Assembly: GCA_036346405.1 (NCBI GenBank)
Contig: CM070566.1
Location: 12,333,533-12,397,532 of the forward strand
Direction of reading: 5' to 3'
Source of the DNA: Phyllostachys edulis
Lineage: Eukaryota > Streptophyta > Magnoliopsida > Poales > Poaceae
Length of the DNA stretch: 64,000 nucleotides
Below the pieces are notes generated by a model. That model did no database searches. It was given only the letters and a program-made list of their open reading frames with translations, and was not told the DNA's origin. Below are positions 21,858 to 33,142 of the stretch, one piece after another (position 1 is the first letter of the stretch; the number at the start of each line of letters is the position of its first letter). The position numbers and the translations under genes are program-made.

Positions 21858-24190
21858 GCTACCCGCGACGGCCAGTCTCGAAGTCATCCATGTCCTATGA
21901 GACAGGCCGGACGGTTGAATAATGTTAGGATAACACAACGTCAGGCCAAATTAATAATTATGATGCATACTAAATATAACATACCTATTCGATCCGGAGT
22001 GCACCTGGGTGATGTGGAACGGTAGTACAGCCCACGGTCTCACTTGCTGGAGCCTTTCCCTTGTCCCCTTGTTGCACCCGGCAACGGCGGCCAGTCTCGA
22101 AGTCATCCATGTCCTGCGAGATGGGCTGGACACTTGTACGACGTTAGCATAATGCAACGTCGGGCCAAATTAATAATTATGATGCATAATGAACATAACT
22201 TACCTCTTGGATCTGGAGTGTGCCCGGGCGACGAGGAGCGATAGTACGGCCCACAGTCTCACTTGCAGTAGCTTTCCCCTTGTCCGCCACCCGCCTGGTC
22301 TTGTCGTACTCATCTGCTTTCTTGGGCTTGTCCAATGCCTTTTCAGTTGGAAACTGATATGTTGCGGAGTATGGATTGTTCAATACGCACCACACGATGA
22401 AATGTAGAGTCGGGCTGGGTGGGGTACGTGTCAGACGTCGCAGCCTCATGTTGTGGTGGGTCGGGCATGACCCTCACATAGCAAACCCTCGTCCGACTGG
22501 AGTACCACTCGATGTACTCCGCATGCGTGTTGGGTTTGTCAGGAGCGTCCTCCTCGATGACATCACCAATGGCGTTGACCCAGCCCTGGATCCAAGGGAA
22601 CATCTTCTGCGCCCAGGAAGCTATAGCAGATACTCCCTTCCTAGTGTACCTATGGAAGGCAAAACGATTGTTTCATAGGCACGTGTCGCAAATGTCAAGA
22701 CAGAAATAAAATGTGAACTTACCCATGGACGTTCGATGGCACCCGTGTTCTCAAATAGGTGGGATCTCTCGTCAGAGACCAAATCGGTGCATGACCCATC
22801 GCACTGTACTCTCCACGAAGATGTCGTGCACCAAGGGCCTCCGCGTGAACCAGTACACGTGGTCTCGGGTGCACAGGCTCGATAGCCCTCGGGGCGCGCG
22901 CGTAAACCCTTTGGGGAGTGTACGGTGTCCAGATGACATGGTCGTCCGTCAGGTGATCAAACATCGCAACATAGTCCGAGTAGGACGCGTGCGTAGTGAT
23001 CGGCGCATAGGTGACCGGTGGAATAGAATAACCCAAACTTAGCACACGAGATTAAAATACATTACGAAAAAGAATCAATGTTCAGGAAACTTACCCATCG
23101 GCGGCACCACACCGTACCCATGGTCGGCTGGTCCACGTCGTCGCCCTCGGCGTACATGTTGACTGTGTATGCTCATAGGTTTAGCTGTGGTCGTCCAATC
23201 TGGAAACGCTCGAAAGACCACAACTGAAGTAGCAACAGGCATCCTCCAAGGATGGAGCTCTCTCGAGCCTGGTGGACACGCTGCACAGGGTGCGGTACAT
23301 CGTGCACAGCACTACCAGGTGCCAGGCGTAGGGCTGGATCTCCTCCGCTGGCTAGTTCGCTAGCTCTCATGCGTACCAGACCATGTGCTTGTCGACGCTG
23401 TCACTGTGGGAGCCTAGGAACATCACCCACCCAAATAGCCACAGCAGTAGGCCTCGGCGCCTCCTCACCATCTCCTCAAAAGCGTTTTCCGCCATACGCC
23501 GAGGCTGCAGGAAGACAGATACACATCAGTAAGGTGCACAAATAAATTGATGTGAGAGGACAAGAGTTTTGAAGACTTATGTAGAACTGGTAGATGCACT
23601 TTAGCGTTAGCCGCGAGTCCGCCAACTCTCAGAGCAGCTTATCCGCGATAGCACCCCCTGGAACCTCGTTAGGAGCTCCGTGCGCTACATGGCAGCAATG
23701 TCGTACGCCACCATGGGGAAGCCTGTGCCAGGCAACCCGGTCAGGAAGCCCACGTCCTGCAGCGTCGGTGCCATCTCCCCGCACGGAAGGTGAAACTTGT
23801 GCGTCTCCGGCCTTCACCAATCAACCAAGATCTTGTCATGAGGCATCGGTCGATGGAAAGTGCTCGACGACGCTTAGGACCCGCGCAGTCCTAGTTGTCC
23901 TTCCAGGTCGCCTCACCCATCCTCACCAGCAGAAGGAAGCCTTCCTGCCTCAAACTGCGTCGAAAAAGATTAAGAGCAAACGTTAGTCCACACAAAGTAG
24001 TCATGCTGCAAATGAGTACACAAATGTCGCAACTGCACGTACCTCAGAACCCAACGTGGGTCCACCTTTCACGCCCTCATGGGCGCGCACCAAGCTCAAA
24101 CACCAACTCACCCTCCTGGGGGAGGATGGTACTGAGGCGGCTATGATGATGCGCGTCAATGACCAGGTCAAGTAACTCGTACGGCCACTG
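21858..24190 (-). pseudogene. Plant mobile domain (aminotransferase-like) gene, damaged
   Basis: Several minus-strand exons fit the plant mobile domain family. The first (24043-24190) reads PTAQWPYELLDLVIDA and ends at a GTACGTG donor. The second (about 23576-23954) carries the family hallmark RPETHKFHLPCGEM, then LQDVGFLTGLPG. The third (23095-23504) reads LLLWLFGWVMFLGSHSD, later GGCLLLLQLWSFERFQIGRP. The fourth (22723-23039) reads PITTHASYSDYVAMFDHLTD. The fifth (22204-22649) reads QGWVNAIGDVI. Splice signals are visible at most borders. PMD proteins occur in host silencing factors (MAIN-like) and in transposons. Stops and shifts in exons two and three argue for a pseudogene or sequence errors. 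The 3' end is tandemly duplicated and abuts the hAT terminus. Confidence 0.7.
21865..22287. repeat. Two-copy tandem repeat of about 219 bp at the PMD gene 3' end
   Basis: Both copies contain GGCCAGTCTCGAAGTCATCC, a GACAGGCC or GATGGGCT variant, AATTAATAATTATGATGCAT, a splice donor-like ACATACCTATT or ACTTACCTCTT, and CCCAC(A/G)GTCTCACTTGC. Each copy holds an exon end plus an intron, so the duplication would double the last exon of the PMD gene. Confidence 0.8.
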
Positions 24191-26229
24191 CGCAGTGGGT
24201 CATGGGTCCGTCATACCTGAAAATTCAATGCATACTATTTTTATTAAGCTATAGAAACCGTACTAAGCTAATTTAGGTTGGTTTTTTTTGCCTAGCTTCA
24301 ATCAGCATTTTTTTTCAATTTAAGATGGTTCATGCTATTTTCCTAGTTTAAAAAAATGGCATTAACACAGTAATTAAACAAACATTATTTTCATTAAGCC
24401 CTAACTACCCTACTAAGCTACTTTGCAATTTTTACAGATTTTTAATACATATCTCCTACTTTCGTTGTTTAAAAGGTGTCTCCATATTTTTAAGTCTTTA
24501 CCGTGTGCAAATAAAAACAATAAATAAAGTTCATATTGTTTTAATTCTGCTCTACGTAACCTATGTAGCAACTTCGGGTTTCCTTTACAATTTTAAAATG
24601 TGTCATGCTATTTTTCTAGTTTAAAAAGTATTTTCGGCAATTTTTTTAGATTTTTAATAGGTGTCTTCCTATATTTGCATATTTGTTCTAAATCAATCGT
24701 ATACTGCAACAAAAATAATATCTGCACAATTAACTAAACTATACATAGCTCAGATGATGTACTACATAAAACAGCTTAAAGTATCTACTCTTATGAATTC
24801 TATGTCGCTATTTTTATTTGCTAACTAGCGAGGTTTGGAAATAATATACAAAGTTGCAAAAAGTACCTGCAAGATGACCAACCAAATCTAAACCTCTGTC
24901 TCTCTCTCCTCCGCTACAAACTGGCAGAGCTTCACTACATCTTCTCTCTCCCTCTCCTCCTCTCTCTTCCCTCTCCCTTCTTTTTTTCTGAAATTAAAAT
25001 GACATTTTCCAATGATTCTACGGGTTTTTATAGCTAGACCCCTGGCGACAAGAAAACACGGTTTCCTGTCGCCATTTTAACTGGCAACAGAACATCACAT
25101 ACTTCGTCGCCGCTTGAAATGGTGATGTGACCCTATCGCTATTTCAATTGGCGATAGGAAGCTAGTTTTGTATTTTTTACTATTTATTTTTGTAATTATC
25201 TTTTAACAAAGTATTATTTAAAAAAAATTCACCATCTTTGACATAGGATATTCTCAAAGAAAATTTGATTAGTACCTTCATTAGGGATTACTAGAATAAT
25301 GAAGGTTAGTTTACAGGTCAATCTTATTGAATACGCAACTCGATTCAATTCTCGAACCTTGCTAAGTTCATGGTGATTAGGGTGACTCGAACTACCTTAC
25401 GCTTAAATTTTGAGGACCCAAAACATTTAGAGGAAATTAGCTCGGTGACATCGCTGTCAGACGATTTAGAGGAATGACATTATGCTCATGAGGCAATCGC
25501 AAAATAACATCGCGAAGACATGAAATACTGCCGAATGACATCGCCGTCACATTCCGCCCATTAGTTTACTGTTCCGTCAGTTAATTCCGTTTGGCCAATT
25601 TTTAAATATATAAAATGAACTCAAAAAATTATGAAATTTTTTGTGGAGCATCCTGATATAGTTTACTTGCTTGTATATTTTTTTCAAAACTGTATCCATT
25701 CTGATTTTTTTCTCTAAAATTCATTAAAGTATACTATTTGTAGGACTTTTCTAATATATAAAATGAGTGTAAGTTTGTATATCATGTATATCAAGCATGA
25801 GATATCATTTTGTATGTCTCGTACTTTCATTTTTCATTCAGATTTTATCTGCCCAATTTGGAATAGGTGAACAGTGATGCTCATTATCAATTGTTAGTTA
25901 CGAGAACCGCAAACAATTGAAGCTCTTGTGAGTTGTGAGTACGTAGGACGCTTACTCGCAGCTAAGGTTGAAAACGGATCAATCGAATAGTGACCATACC
26001 ACATTTGTATTTGCATTTTTTAAATGAATACAAATGTGAATATGAATATTCTTGAATACAAATACGAATCAAATGTTGTAACGAATATGAATGCGAATCT
26101 AATGCTTACCCAATTCGGTCGAATTCGAATATCAATATAATGAAGTTTTATACAAAAAGTTTAAACTCCAAATTTCTACAAATAGATTTCCAATGTATAA
26201 AATCACATGTCAAACTCCCAAAACAACGA
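24191..26229. other. Non-coding, AT-rich DNA with a hairpin cluster
   Basis: 24200-24880 is AT-rich with the repeated word TTTTTAGATTTTTAATA. 24890-24990 is a CT-rich tract. 25043-25155 has strong hairpins (see findings). 25430-25560 repeats GACATCGC-like words. 25969-26150 (GGTTGAAAACGGATC, then GAATA/ATTCG words) resembles hAT subterminal DNA, but no second end was found. No gene is visible. Confidence 0.4.
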
Positions 26230-27717
26230 CTCTAACGGCTATGGCAACATGGCGGGAGATGGATCGAGGTCAAAGCTGCCGACAAATGAGGTTGGCGTGG
26301 TGGTACTGTCGTTAGGGGCAACTAGTCAACGTGGCTAGACACTAGAAATTGAAGTCTAGACTAACATCTATTGGCTAAACGTGCACTCGATGCTCAAAAC
26401 ACGGTGACGCAACTAGTTCTTCCACGACGACTTGCAGCGGCGCAACGAGGTTAACAGTGCGGCTACGCTATGATCATCAGTGAGTTCATTGACTAGCCTA
26501 GAGGGTTTACAAGACGAAAAAGGCTTCAGGAATGCAAGGGCTCACCTAGAAACCAGGTGAGGAAGGAGATCGGTGCGGTAGCGGCATTGCGTGCTTCGGG
26601 TCGGCGACGGGGGACGGAGGCTTGTTGGCGTCTCTAGTGCATAGAACAGGAAAAGGAGGCATGCATTAGAGAGAGGAGATCAGGGCAATCAAGATGCACG
26701 AGATGATGACGGCAAATGCTCAACGGACAAGGCGGGAGAAGGCCGCGACGGTGCAGCGTCCTTCGACGAGCTCCGTGGATGACGACGCCTGATTTCGTCT
26801 CTGTGAGGAAACAAGCACGGAGGAGGTGAGAGTGAGGAAGAGGGAGTCAAGGCGACCACAATACGCAAGATGATGAAGCCGGAGACTCACCTTGGCGGCC
26901 CGAAATCCAACGGCGAAGCCGACGGCTAGATTTGGGGAAGAAGGCTTGTTCTTGACTACACGAGGAGGAGAAGAGGGGGAAAATGTGGGGAATAGGCAGC
27001 GGGGAGGTTGGCAAACATGGTGACGCGCTTGGCTGGTGCTTAAATAGCGAGGAGCGGTGGTGAGAAGAACACGATGATATGGTGGATCAGGTGCAATATC
27101 TCATGCGCGGCGCGCGTGAGAACGGGGCGCGCTCGTGAGGTGACAAGGTCACGACGAGATGAGAGGGAGTGAGAGACTCGAGGTGAAGGCCTGACATAGC
27201 TCTGGTGCACACAGCTCGAGCGTACGATGCAACGGGTGACGAGCAAGCGAGTTGGCACGCAAGGGGAGAAGATAAACAGTAAGGCGCCCAGACAGGTGGG
27301 ACCCACATATTAGCAGACACGAGTGAGCGGGCTGGCAAGTCTGGCGGCCAAGATAGGCCTACGAGGTCAAAGTGAGGAAAGGCCTCATGAGCCGGCGCAC
27401 TGGCCGAGGCATGTGGGAACGGGCCGAGGGGAGAGAAGGAGGCTAGGCCGGCAGGGAAAGAATTGGGTCGAGGGGAGAGATAGAGAAAATGTTTGAACTT
27501 TTAGAATTGAATTTGAATTTGAAATTAAAATTCGAGGAAATTTAACACATTATTTAACTTGTAGTTTTTTTTATAATTCCTACTTGGAGTAAGGAATTTG
27601 ATTTACCCTTTTGAATACAAGCCAAGCTTTTGGAATTTCTCAAAATAAAACAAAAAAGTTTTTGAAATCCAAGAAATTCATGCAAGTTTCAAAATATTCA
27701 ATAATTGGGCTGTTACA
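26230..27717 (-). repeat. LTR-like block of a chromovirus (5' edge visible)
   Basis: Read on the minus strand, the block starts TGTAACAGCCCAATTATTG, the LTR start shared with element F (TGTAACAGCCCC). An AT-rich segment and then a GC-rich segment with GGGACCCACCTGTCTGG follow, a layout common in large rice gypsy LTRs. I could not define the other edge or a PBS, so it may be a solo or truncated LTR. Open frames inside are composition effects. Confidence 0.45.
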
Positions 27718-27949
27718 CAGGAACGACAGAGGTTCAGGACCTTGCAAAGCACGGGCAAATACTTTTCCACTCGAAGCACATGCATGCCTGGGTGGGTAAG
27801 AGAAAATACCGTTTGCTACCACCACCAGACCCCTGGCCCATCGTTGTGAAGATGACCAAGTCTGCGTCGGACGGCTATGGCACCGCAAAAGTGGGGCAAG
27901 CAAGCTTAGTGGCCTCGATGCCGCAGCTCCAGACGCCCATGCGAGATCA
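27718..27949. other. Short segment between LTR-like block and LINE
   Basis: GTTCAGGACCTTGCAAAGCACG and following sequence keep an open plus frame (to 28040) that I cannot assign. It may be upstream LINE ORF2 sequence, since recognisable LINE coding begins shortly afterwards. Confidence 0.3.
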
Positions 27950-28592
27950 TTCTTCACCGATCAAGCACAAAACCATCGCTTTCTCTCCAGCGGTGAGCAT
28001 AGGCTCCGCGCTCTCCTCAAAGGGAAATGCCTCGCTCTAGCGTCTCTGGAGCACATTCACCAACGTTAGCGCGCGTGAATCACGTACCTCCACGAGGGCG
28101 ACGCCAACACGAAGTACTTCCACATGAAGGCCAATGTGCGGCGCCGCAAGAAGCATATCCCTAGACTTTCACATGGCGGCCGCATCGCCACGAGCCAAGA
28201 GGACAAGTTGGAGATGTTGGGAGATTACTTCATGGAGATCATGGGCTCTCCAGCACCAGCAGCACATGCACTCAGCCTACCCTTCCTCCTCCCCTCCGAT
28301 GTTGCTGCTCTTGAAGCCCCCTTCCTGGAGGATGAGGTCAGAATTTCCATCATGGCGATGCCGTCGGAGAAGACACCGGGGCCAAATGGATTCTCCGGGT
28401 TATTTTACAAGCTCTGTTGGCCAACCATTAAGGGAGATCTATTGAACGCCATCGCCAAATTTCACAGCGGAAATGCTCAAAACTTTCACAACCTCAACTC
28501 CGCCAACCTTACACTGCTTCCGAAGAAGGACGAGCCAGAAGCTGTTAAGGACTTCCGTCCAATCAGTTTAATACACAACTTCTCTGAAATCG
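27950..28592 (+). pseudogene. LINE (L1-type) ORF2 fragment: linker and start of RT
   Basis: Plus-strand frames read YLHEGDANTKYFHMKANVRR then KKHIPRLSHGG, the conserved linker between endonuclease and RT in plant L1 elements, followed by MPSEKTPGPNGFSGLFYKLC and LTLLPKKDEPEAVKDFRPIS then LIHNFSEI. The fragment stops there, before the catalytic RT motifs, and unrelated sequence begins. The last 177 bp (28416-28592) are repeated at 29564-29740. Confidence 0.8.
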
Positions 28593-28725
28593 TGGATACC
28601 CAGCCCCCCACATAGAGCGGTTTGCAGACTTTCGACCAGGCAAGCAAGCAATGACCATCGCTGATGGACTCAGACCCCTTCTAAACGAAAGCACGACACT
28701 TACGGTTTATTAACTTAATCACCCA

Positions 28726-29563
28726 CTAAGGAAGCCTGAAGATCGTCATGAAGTGAACCGGTAGCGCCATCAAGACAGATCTGGTGAGTACGATGCGCCC
28801 ACCTAGAGTTAGGAGTTTAGGTTTCCACCCGGCTAACTTTTTTGAAAACTTGTCGATGAGCGGTTGAATGTCGCTCTTCCTGAGAGAGCGAATTGAGAGC
28901 GGGAGTCCAAGGTACATAATTGGGAAGCGAAGCCGTCGACACTGCAACGCGGCCGCAACCACCTGTCGGTCTCATCATCGCAGTGAATGGTCGTGATGGA
29001 GCTCTTGGCCAGGTTGGAGGTGAGACCAGATGCCCCACCGAAGATGAACAACAACTCCCTCACCACCTCACAACCTTGGGATGAAGGGCTGAAGAAGAGC
29101 ACATCATCGTCCGTGTAGATGGAGACGCATGGCTCCATCACCAGGCGGCCGAGGGGGCTTAGCAACCCCCAACACGTGGCCCATCTCGCTGCAGCCTGCA
29201 GGACGTCCATAGCCATGATGAACAGGGCGGGGGAGAGCGGGTCCCCTTGCCGTACTCCCCGCACGGCGATGTGGGTGGACCACGGCCGCTGAGCAGATCG
29301 ACGTGGTTGTCGACGGCGATTGCGGCGATTCAACCGCGCCATCTGCCGCCGGGCCAAGTTGCACCGTAACACTCAACAGAACTCCTGTGATAAAGAATCG
29401 AAGGCCTTCGTAATATCAATCTTGAGGAGGACGGCAGGAATTTTCTTCCGATGCAGCGTCACCGCGGTGTTACGAACTAGCTTGAAATTCTTGTGGATAC
29501 AACGCTTTGAAATGAAGGCCGATTGCACTGGCGACACCAATTTGCCAATCACGGGGCAGAGCC
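28726..29563 (-). pseudogene. LINE (L1-type) RT core, opposite strand
   Basis: Minus-strand frames give PVIGKLVSPVQSAFISKRCI, then AVLLKIDITKAFDSLSQEF, then GVRQGDPLSPALFIMAMDVL, then CVSIYTDDDVLFFSPSSQ with the catalytic residues as TDDD, and FPIMYLGLPLSIRSLRKSDI. This is the RT domain that normally follows the LIHNFS motif, so it is the continuation of the neighbouring plus-strand pieces in reverse. Frameshifts near 29370 and 28960 break it. A 126-bp unassigned stretch (28600-28725) separates it from the first LINE piece. Confidence 0.8.
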
Positions 29564-29740
29564 GTTGGCCAACCATCAAGGGAGATCTACTGAACGCCAT
29601 TGCCAAATTTCACAGCGGAAATGCTCAAAACTTTCACAAGCTCAACTCTGCCAACCTTTACACTGCTTCCAAAGAAGGACGAGCCAGAAGCTGTCAAGAA
29701 CTTCCGTCCAATTAGTTTAATACACAACTTCTCCAAGATC
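29564..29740 (+). repeat. Second copy of the LINE 177-bp segment
   Basis: It repeats 28416-28592 with few differences (frame WPTIKGDLLNAIAKFHSGN to PISLIHNFSKI). In ORF2 this segment lies directly upstream of the RT core now found inverted next to it. The junction with the inverted part is at a perfect palindrome, GTTGGCCAAC. Confidence 0.85.
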
Positions 29741-30049
29741 ATAACCAATATACCATATTATCAATTTACCAAACGAATAATCTTTAGAGCAGACAAAATT
29801 TTTGACATGCATCAGCAATAATTTTAATTAAACAATAATCGCTAACCCAGTGCGACATATCCAATTGTCCCTTTAATTACAAATGAGCCGCTTTCCCCAC
29901 CACGATTTTGCTTGCATGCTTCGCATGCATTATCTTTGCTAGACCAAAGTTTGTAACATGTGCAACCATGTCGAGGCCACAAGAGGAATATGTGGAGACT
30001 CAAAGGGTCGGGTGGATGAGGGCAAGATGATATAGGTGTATCTCGAAAG
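29741..30049. other. Unassigned spacer
   Basis: AT-rich at first, then mixed. No ORF, repeat or transposon end recognised. Confidence 0.35.
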
Positions 30050-30111
30050 GTCAAAAGATAGAGACTCTCGAGGAAGCCAAGGAGAGACAGACGTGGTAGA
30101 AAGGACGAGAC

Positions 30112-30667
30112 TCATCGAAAGTCACATCCCGAGAAATCCGCGATCCGTCGACCATTACAGATCCCAAAGACCGATAGCCCTTGTGCTCGCAGATCAGATC
30201 CCGTAAAAACACACTCAACAGATCGAAAGGGGCCATTTGGTACGCTTCTCGGGGCGAGAAGAACGCTGCAAACACAACCAAATAGACAAAGGGCGAGTAG
30301 TCGAAGGAGACCAGAGATGCTCAAAGGGATTGCGCTCAAGAGCGTAAGAAGGCTGGATGTTGACGAGATAGGTGGCAGTGGAAACAGCCTCGGCCCAAAA
30401 GTGAGGTGGAATAGAGGCGGCAATCATCAGAGCACGAGCCGACTCAAGGAGATGACGATGCTTGCGCTCAGCAACACCATTCTGAGCATGAGCACCGTGA
30501 CAAGAGAATCGAGCGAGAGTGCCCTCGCCAAAGAAGGAAGCCGGTGGACGAGAGAGGTACTCGCCAGCAGAGTCAGCACGAAAGACATGAATAGGAGTGG
30601 AGAACTGTGTGCAAACCATAGTGGCAAATTGTTTATAGATAGATAAGGCCTCACTACGAGAAGACAT
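30112..30667 (-). pseudogene. pol: Copia integrase core
   Basis: Minus-strand 30215-30667 reads SIYKQFATMVCTQFSTPIHV, then FRADSAGEYLS (second catalytic Asp), HAQNGVAERKHRHLLESARA (catalytic Glu in the GVAERKHRH motif), FWAEAVSTATYLVN and NPFEHLW. The next frame continues with GCVC.VLLAP, then CVF and SRDVTFDESRPFY. The first catalytic Asp lies upstream in a broken part. The GVAERKHRH and TFDES-type motifs are diagnostic of plant copia elements. Confidence 0.85.
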
Positions 30668-31460
30668 GAAATATATCCAAGTGTGGCGAGAGAAATCATC
30701 TATAAATATGATATAATATCGATGACCCCTTCAAACGAAGGAGCCGACCCCAAACATCTAAATGAACAAGATCAAAAGGACGCCGAGATACCGACTCACT
30801 ATGAGGATAAGGAAGTCAAGTCTGCTTGCCTAACTTACACCCCTAATAATCTAAAGACACGTCTCTGAGATGCACTCCGAAGACCACGATTTAACTAAAG
30901 ACGACGACGAGATCCACACAGATGGCCAAGGACGGTGATGCCACCGCCGAAAGAGCCGGTAGACGGCGGCGTAAGCGGAGAGACCGGGCGGCGACGTGGC
31001 GGAAGGAAGGTGAAGCTACCAAGCTCCCAGAGACGCTGTGAGTCAAGGCGCCGAGGGCCGAACCAACCAGAGCTCCTATGTGGCGGTCTCAACACAACAA
31101 GAGTCGAGTCGAGAATAACCCGACAACCAAGATCAAGAATCTGTCCAAAGCAGAAGAAGTCAGATGGTAAGGCGAGGAACATGAGCAAATGTAGGAACAT
31201 GAAAAGATGAGTTGCTAAGAGATCCTCGACTGAGAGATAGAAAGAGAGGTACCATCGGCGGTGAGAACACTAACAGAGAATCAAGAGGTGTAATGAAGGA
31301 CAGAGGGAAGCATCAAGTCATGTGAAAAGATGCTCCGTAATCAAGAATCCGTGGGAGGTACTGACCGTAGAAGGTGGTTTCTCAAGCCCAAAGAGTCGAT
31401 AGTAGAACCCGCAGAACATGCCGAGGAGAACCCGAGACGGCAAGCAGCGGCGAAGTCTGG
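30668..31460 (-). pseudogene. Degraded protease and GAG-pre-integrase region of the copia element
   Basis: By position this should hold protease and the N-terminal zinc region of integrase. Minus-strand frames show only short matches (ISLATLGYISCL and MFLALPSDFFCFGQILDLGC, the latter like the protease-downstream region), split by many stops. I cannot locate the DTG/DSG active site with confidence. Confidence 0.45.
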
Positions 31461-32510
31461 CTATCTCTGCCAAAGGAGAGAAACTAGCCAAGGAGTTGAT
31501 GCAGACGTTGATGTAGAAGCACTAGTGTCAATGCTAGTAGAAGAACGGCGTGAAAGATGCCGCTTCTTCTTATAGCACTGGGACTCAATGTGGCCGACCT
31601 TGTCGCAGTAAGAGCAGTGAGGACGGCCACCTCCAGATGGAGGGCGGCCACCACCGCCTGTGGTAGCCGCTGGAGGAGGCAAGCAGTCAAGCGTGGAGCG
31701 AGCGGTGTAGCGGGTGGACAAGCGGCGAGCATGTGAGGGGAGTGGCATCGCATCAAGACTACTCAAGCGAAGTCTCCTCTCACAGATCTCGGTAAGAGCC
31801 TCCAGAGAGTGACACGAGGGTGCCGTGCAAGGAGCTGGGCACGCCGCTCGAACTTCAGATTTGAGGCGAGTAAGGAACTCAGAGACCCGCCGAAACTCTG
31901 TGTCAAGACGCATACTAGGGCAAAGACGACACGAAGCGACAACAAGAAGGCGAAGAGAGTCCAACCGACGCTGCATGTAAGAGCTCGGGCGTAAAAGCGC
32001 CAACAAGAGCATCACCTGCTGAAGAGAGTGTTCTGGTGGACCACGGACAGTACAAGGCATCACCGAAGGCTCAGAAGGCCGACGAAGGTGAGTCCACATC
32101 TCGAAAGCCGAGGAGAGTCCCACAACCTCGATGAGAACCGAGGCCGACATCGGCAATGAGGACAAGCAGCTCGAAAGGCCATCGCCGCATTTCACCGAGT
32201 ATAGACGGTCGGTCGATCCTTGTAGGAATCGAGCCTCTTGGTAGGCAGAGGCGCGACAGATCATCGGCAAAGTGAAGCGGCCTCAAGAGCGACCTTTGTC
32301 TACCGTCGAGGGGCACATGACAGTGTAGGCTCCGTCGGAGGAGCGGGGCAAGGCGCGATGACATCGCCAGAGAGGATGCCCGAGACGAAGACCACGCATA
32401 TGAATGCGCATGTGAGACGCGAAGTCGGTGTAATTAACACCATCAAGATCACCGGCAGCGAGGAGAGAAACAAGGCCATTGGTAGGCGGCGCGGACGGCG
32501 CGGCGACCAA
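31461..32510 (-). pseudogene. gag: gag of the copia element
   Basis: The 31461-32270 frame contains ALTEICERRLRLSSLDAMPL, a Gly/Pro-rich linker and the zinc knuckle CSYCDKVGHIESQC followed by YKKKRH, the copia gag end. The N-terminal part (32283-32510: TNGLVSLLAAGDLDGVNYTD, then ASHMRIHMRGL) matches the start of plant UBN2-type copia gag (L-x-N-Y-x-W-like region). Two or three frameshifts separate the pieces. Confidence 0.75.
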
Positions 32511-32605
32511 GGCAACGGTTCAACAGCGGCGCCGGACGGCGCGGCGTTAGAGCAACGTTTTTTGGCCGCCCGCTGGTAACAATACTTTTCGACCATCGGC
32601 AAAAA

Positions 32606-33130
32606 TCACTTGAGCAAGAGGGTTTGGGTTCCTTCTATCTCAAGCGGTGGCGGTGGCGAGACACGGCGGCGGTGGGAGACACCGGCGAGAAGGGCGGCGG
32701 CGGCGGATCCGGCGATCTGGGCGCTTAAGAAGTCAGCCGGCGTCCGGCGTCCAAGCGTCTTGAGAGAAGGTGGCGGCGGCGGCGCCTCGCCGCCGTCGAT
32801 GGCAGCGGCGGCCTCCTTCAGTGACGACGGAGCGGCGGCGGCCTCCTTCTGTGACGACAGAGCGGCGGCCGCGATTTTCTCCGAACGACGGCGGCGGCGA
32901 CGGCGGCCTCTCTCGAGCGGCGATGGCGCGGAGAGCGGCGACGGCTCGGTGACGGCGGCGGCCTTCCTCCGAGCAGCGATAACGCGGTGGAGCCGCCCGA
33001 GCAACAATGCGACGGCGGATGGAGCGCCCGAGAACTTGAGCGCCGGGCGGAGACGTCAAAGACGACGAGCGACCTCCAGATCAGATGAGAGACGGTGGCG
33101 GCGTGACAAGCGACGGGAAACCCTAGGTAT
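32606..33130 (-). other. GC-rich leader of the copia element
   Basis: This is very GC-rich, dominated by GGC/GCC triplets. A unit containing GTGACGACGGAGCGGC is repeated two to three times with variation at about 32819-32875. Open frames occur on both strands because of composition (Ala/Arg-rich). It lies between PBS and gag, so a leader or N-terminal gag extension is more likely than a gene. Confidence 0.5.
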
Positions 33131-33142
33131 GCTCTGATACCA
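33131..33142 (-). other. Primer-binding site of the copia element
   Basis: TGGTATCAGAGC on the minus strand is a perfect match to the initiator-Met tRNA PBS used by many plant copia elements. It directly adjoins the LTR end. Confidence 0.85.

Noticed and set aside
27040..27338. Minus frames as a gene upstream of the LINE
   Set aside because: They fall inside an LTR-like block with the TGTAACAGCCC start. Both phases are open from GC content.
32610..33137. Plus-strand open frame (175 aa, Ala/Arg-rich)
   Set aside because: It runs antisense through the copia leader and is open in several frames because of GGC repeats.
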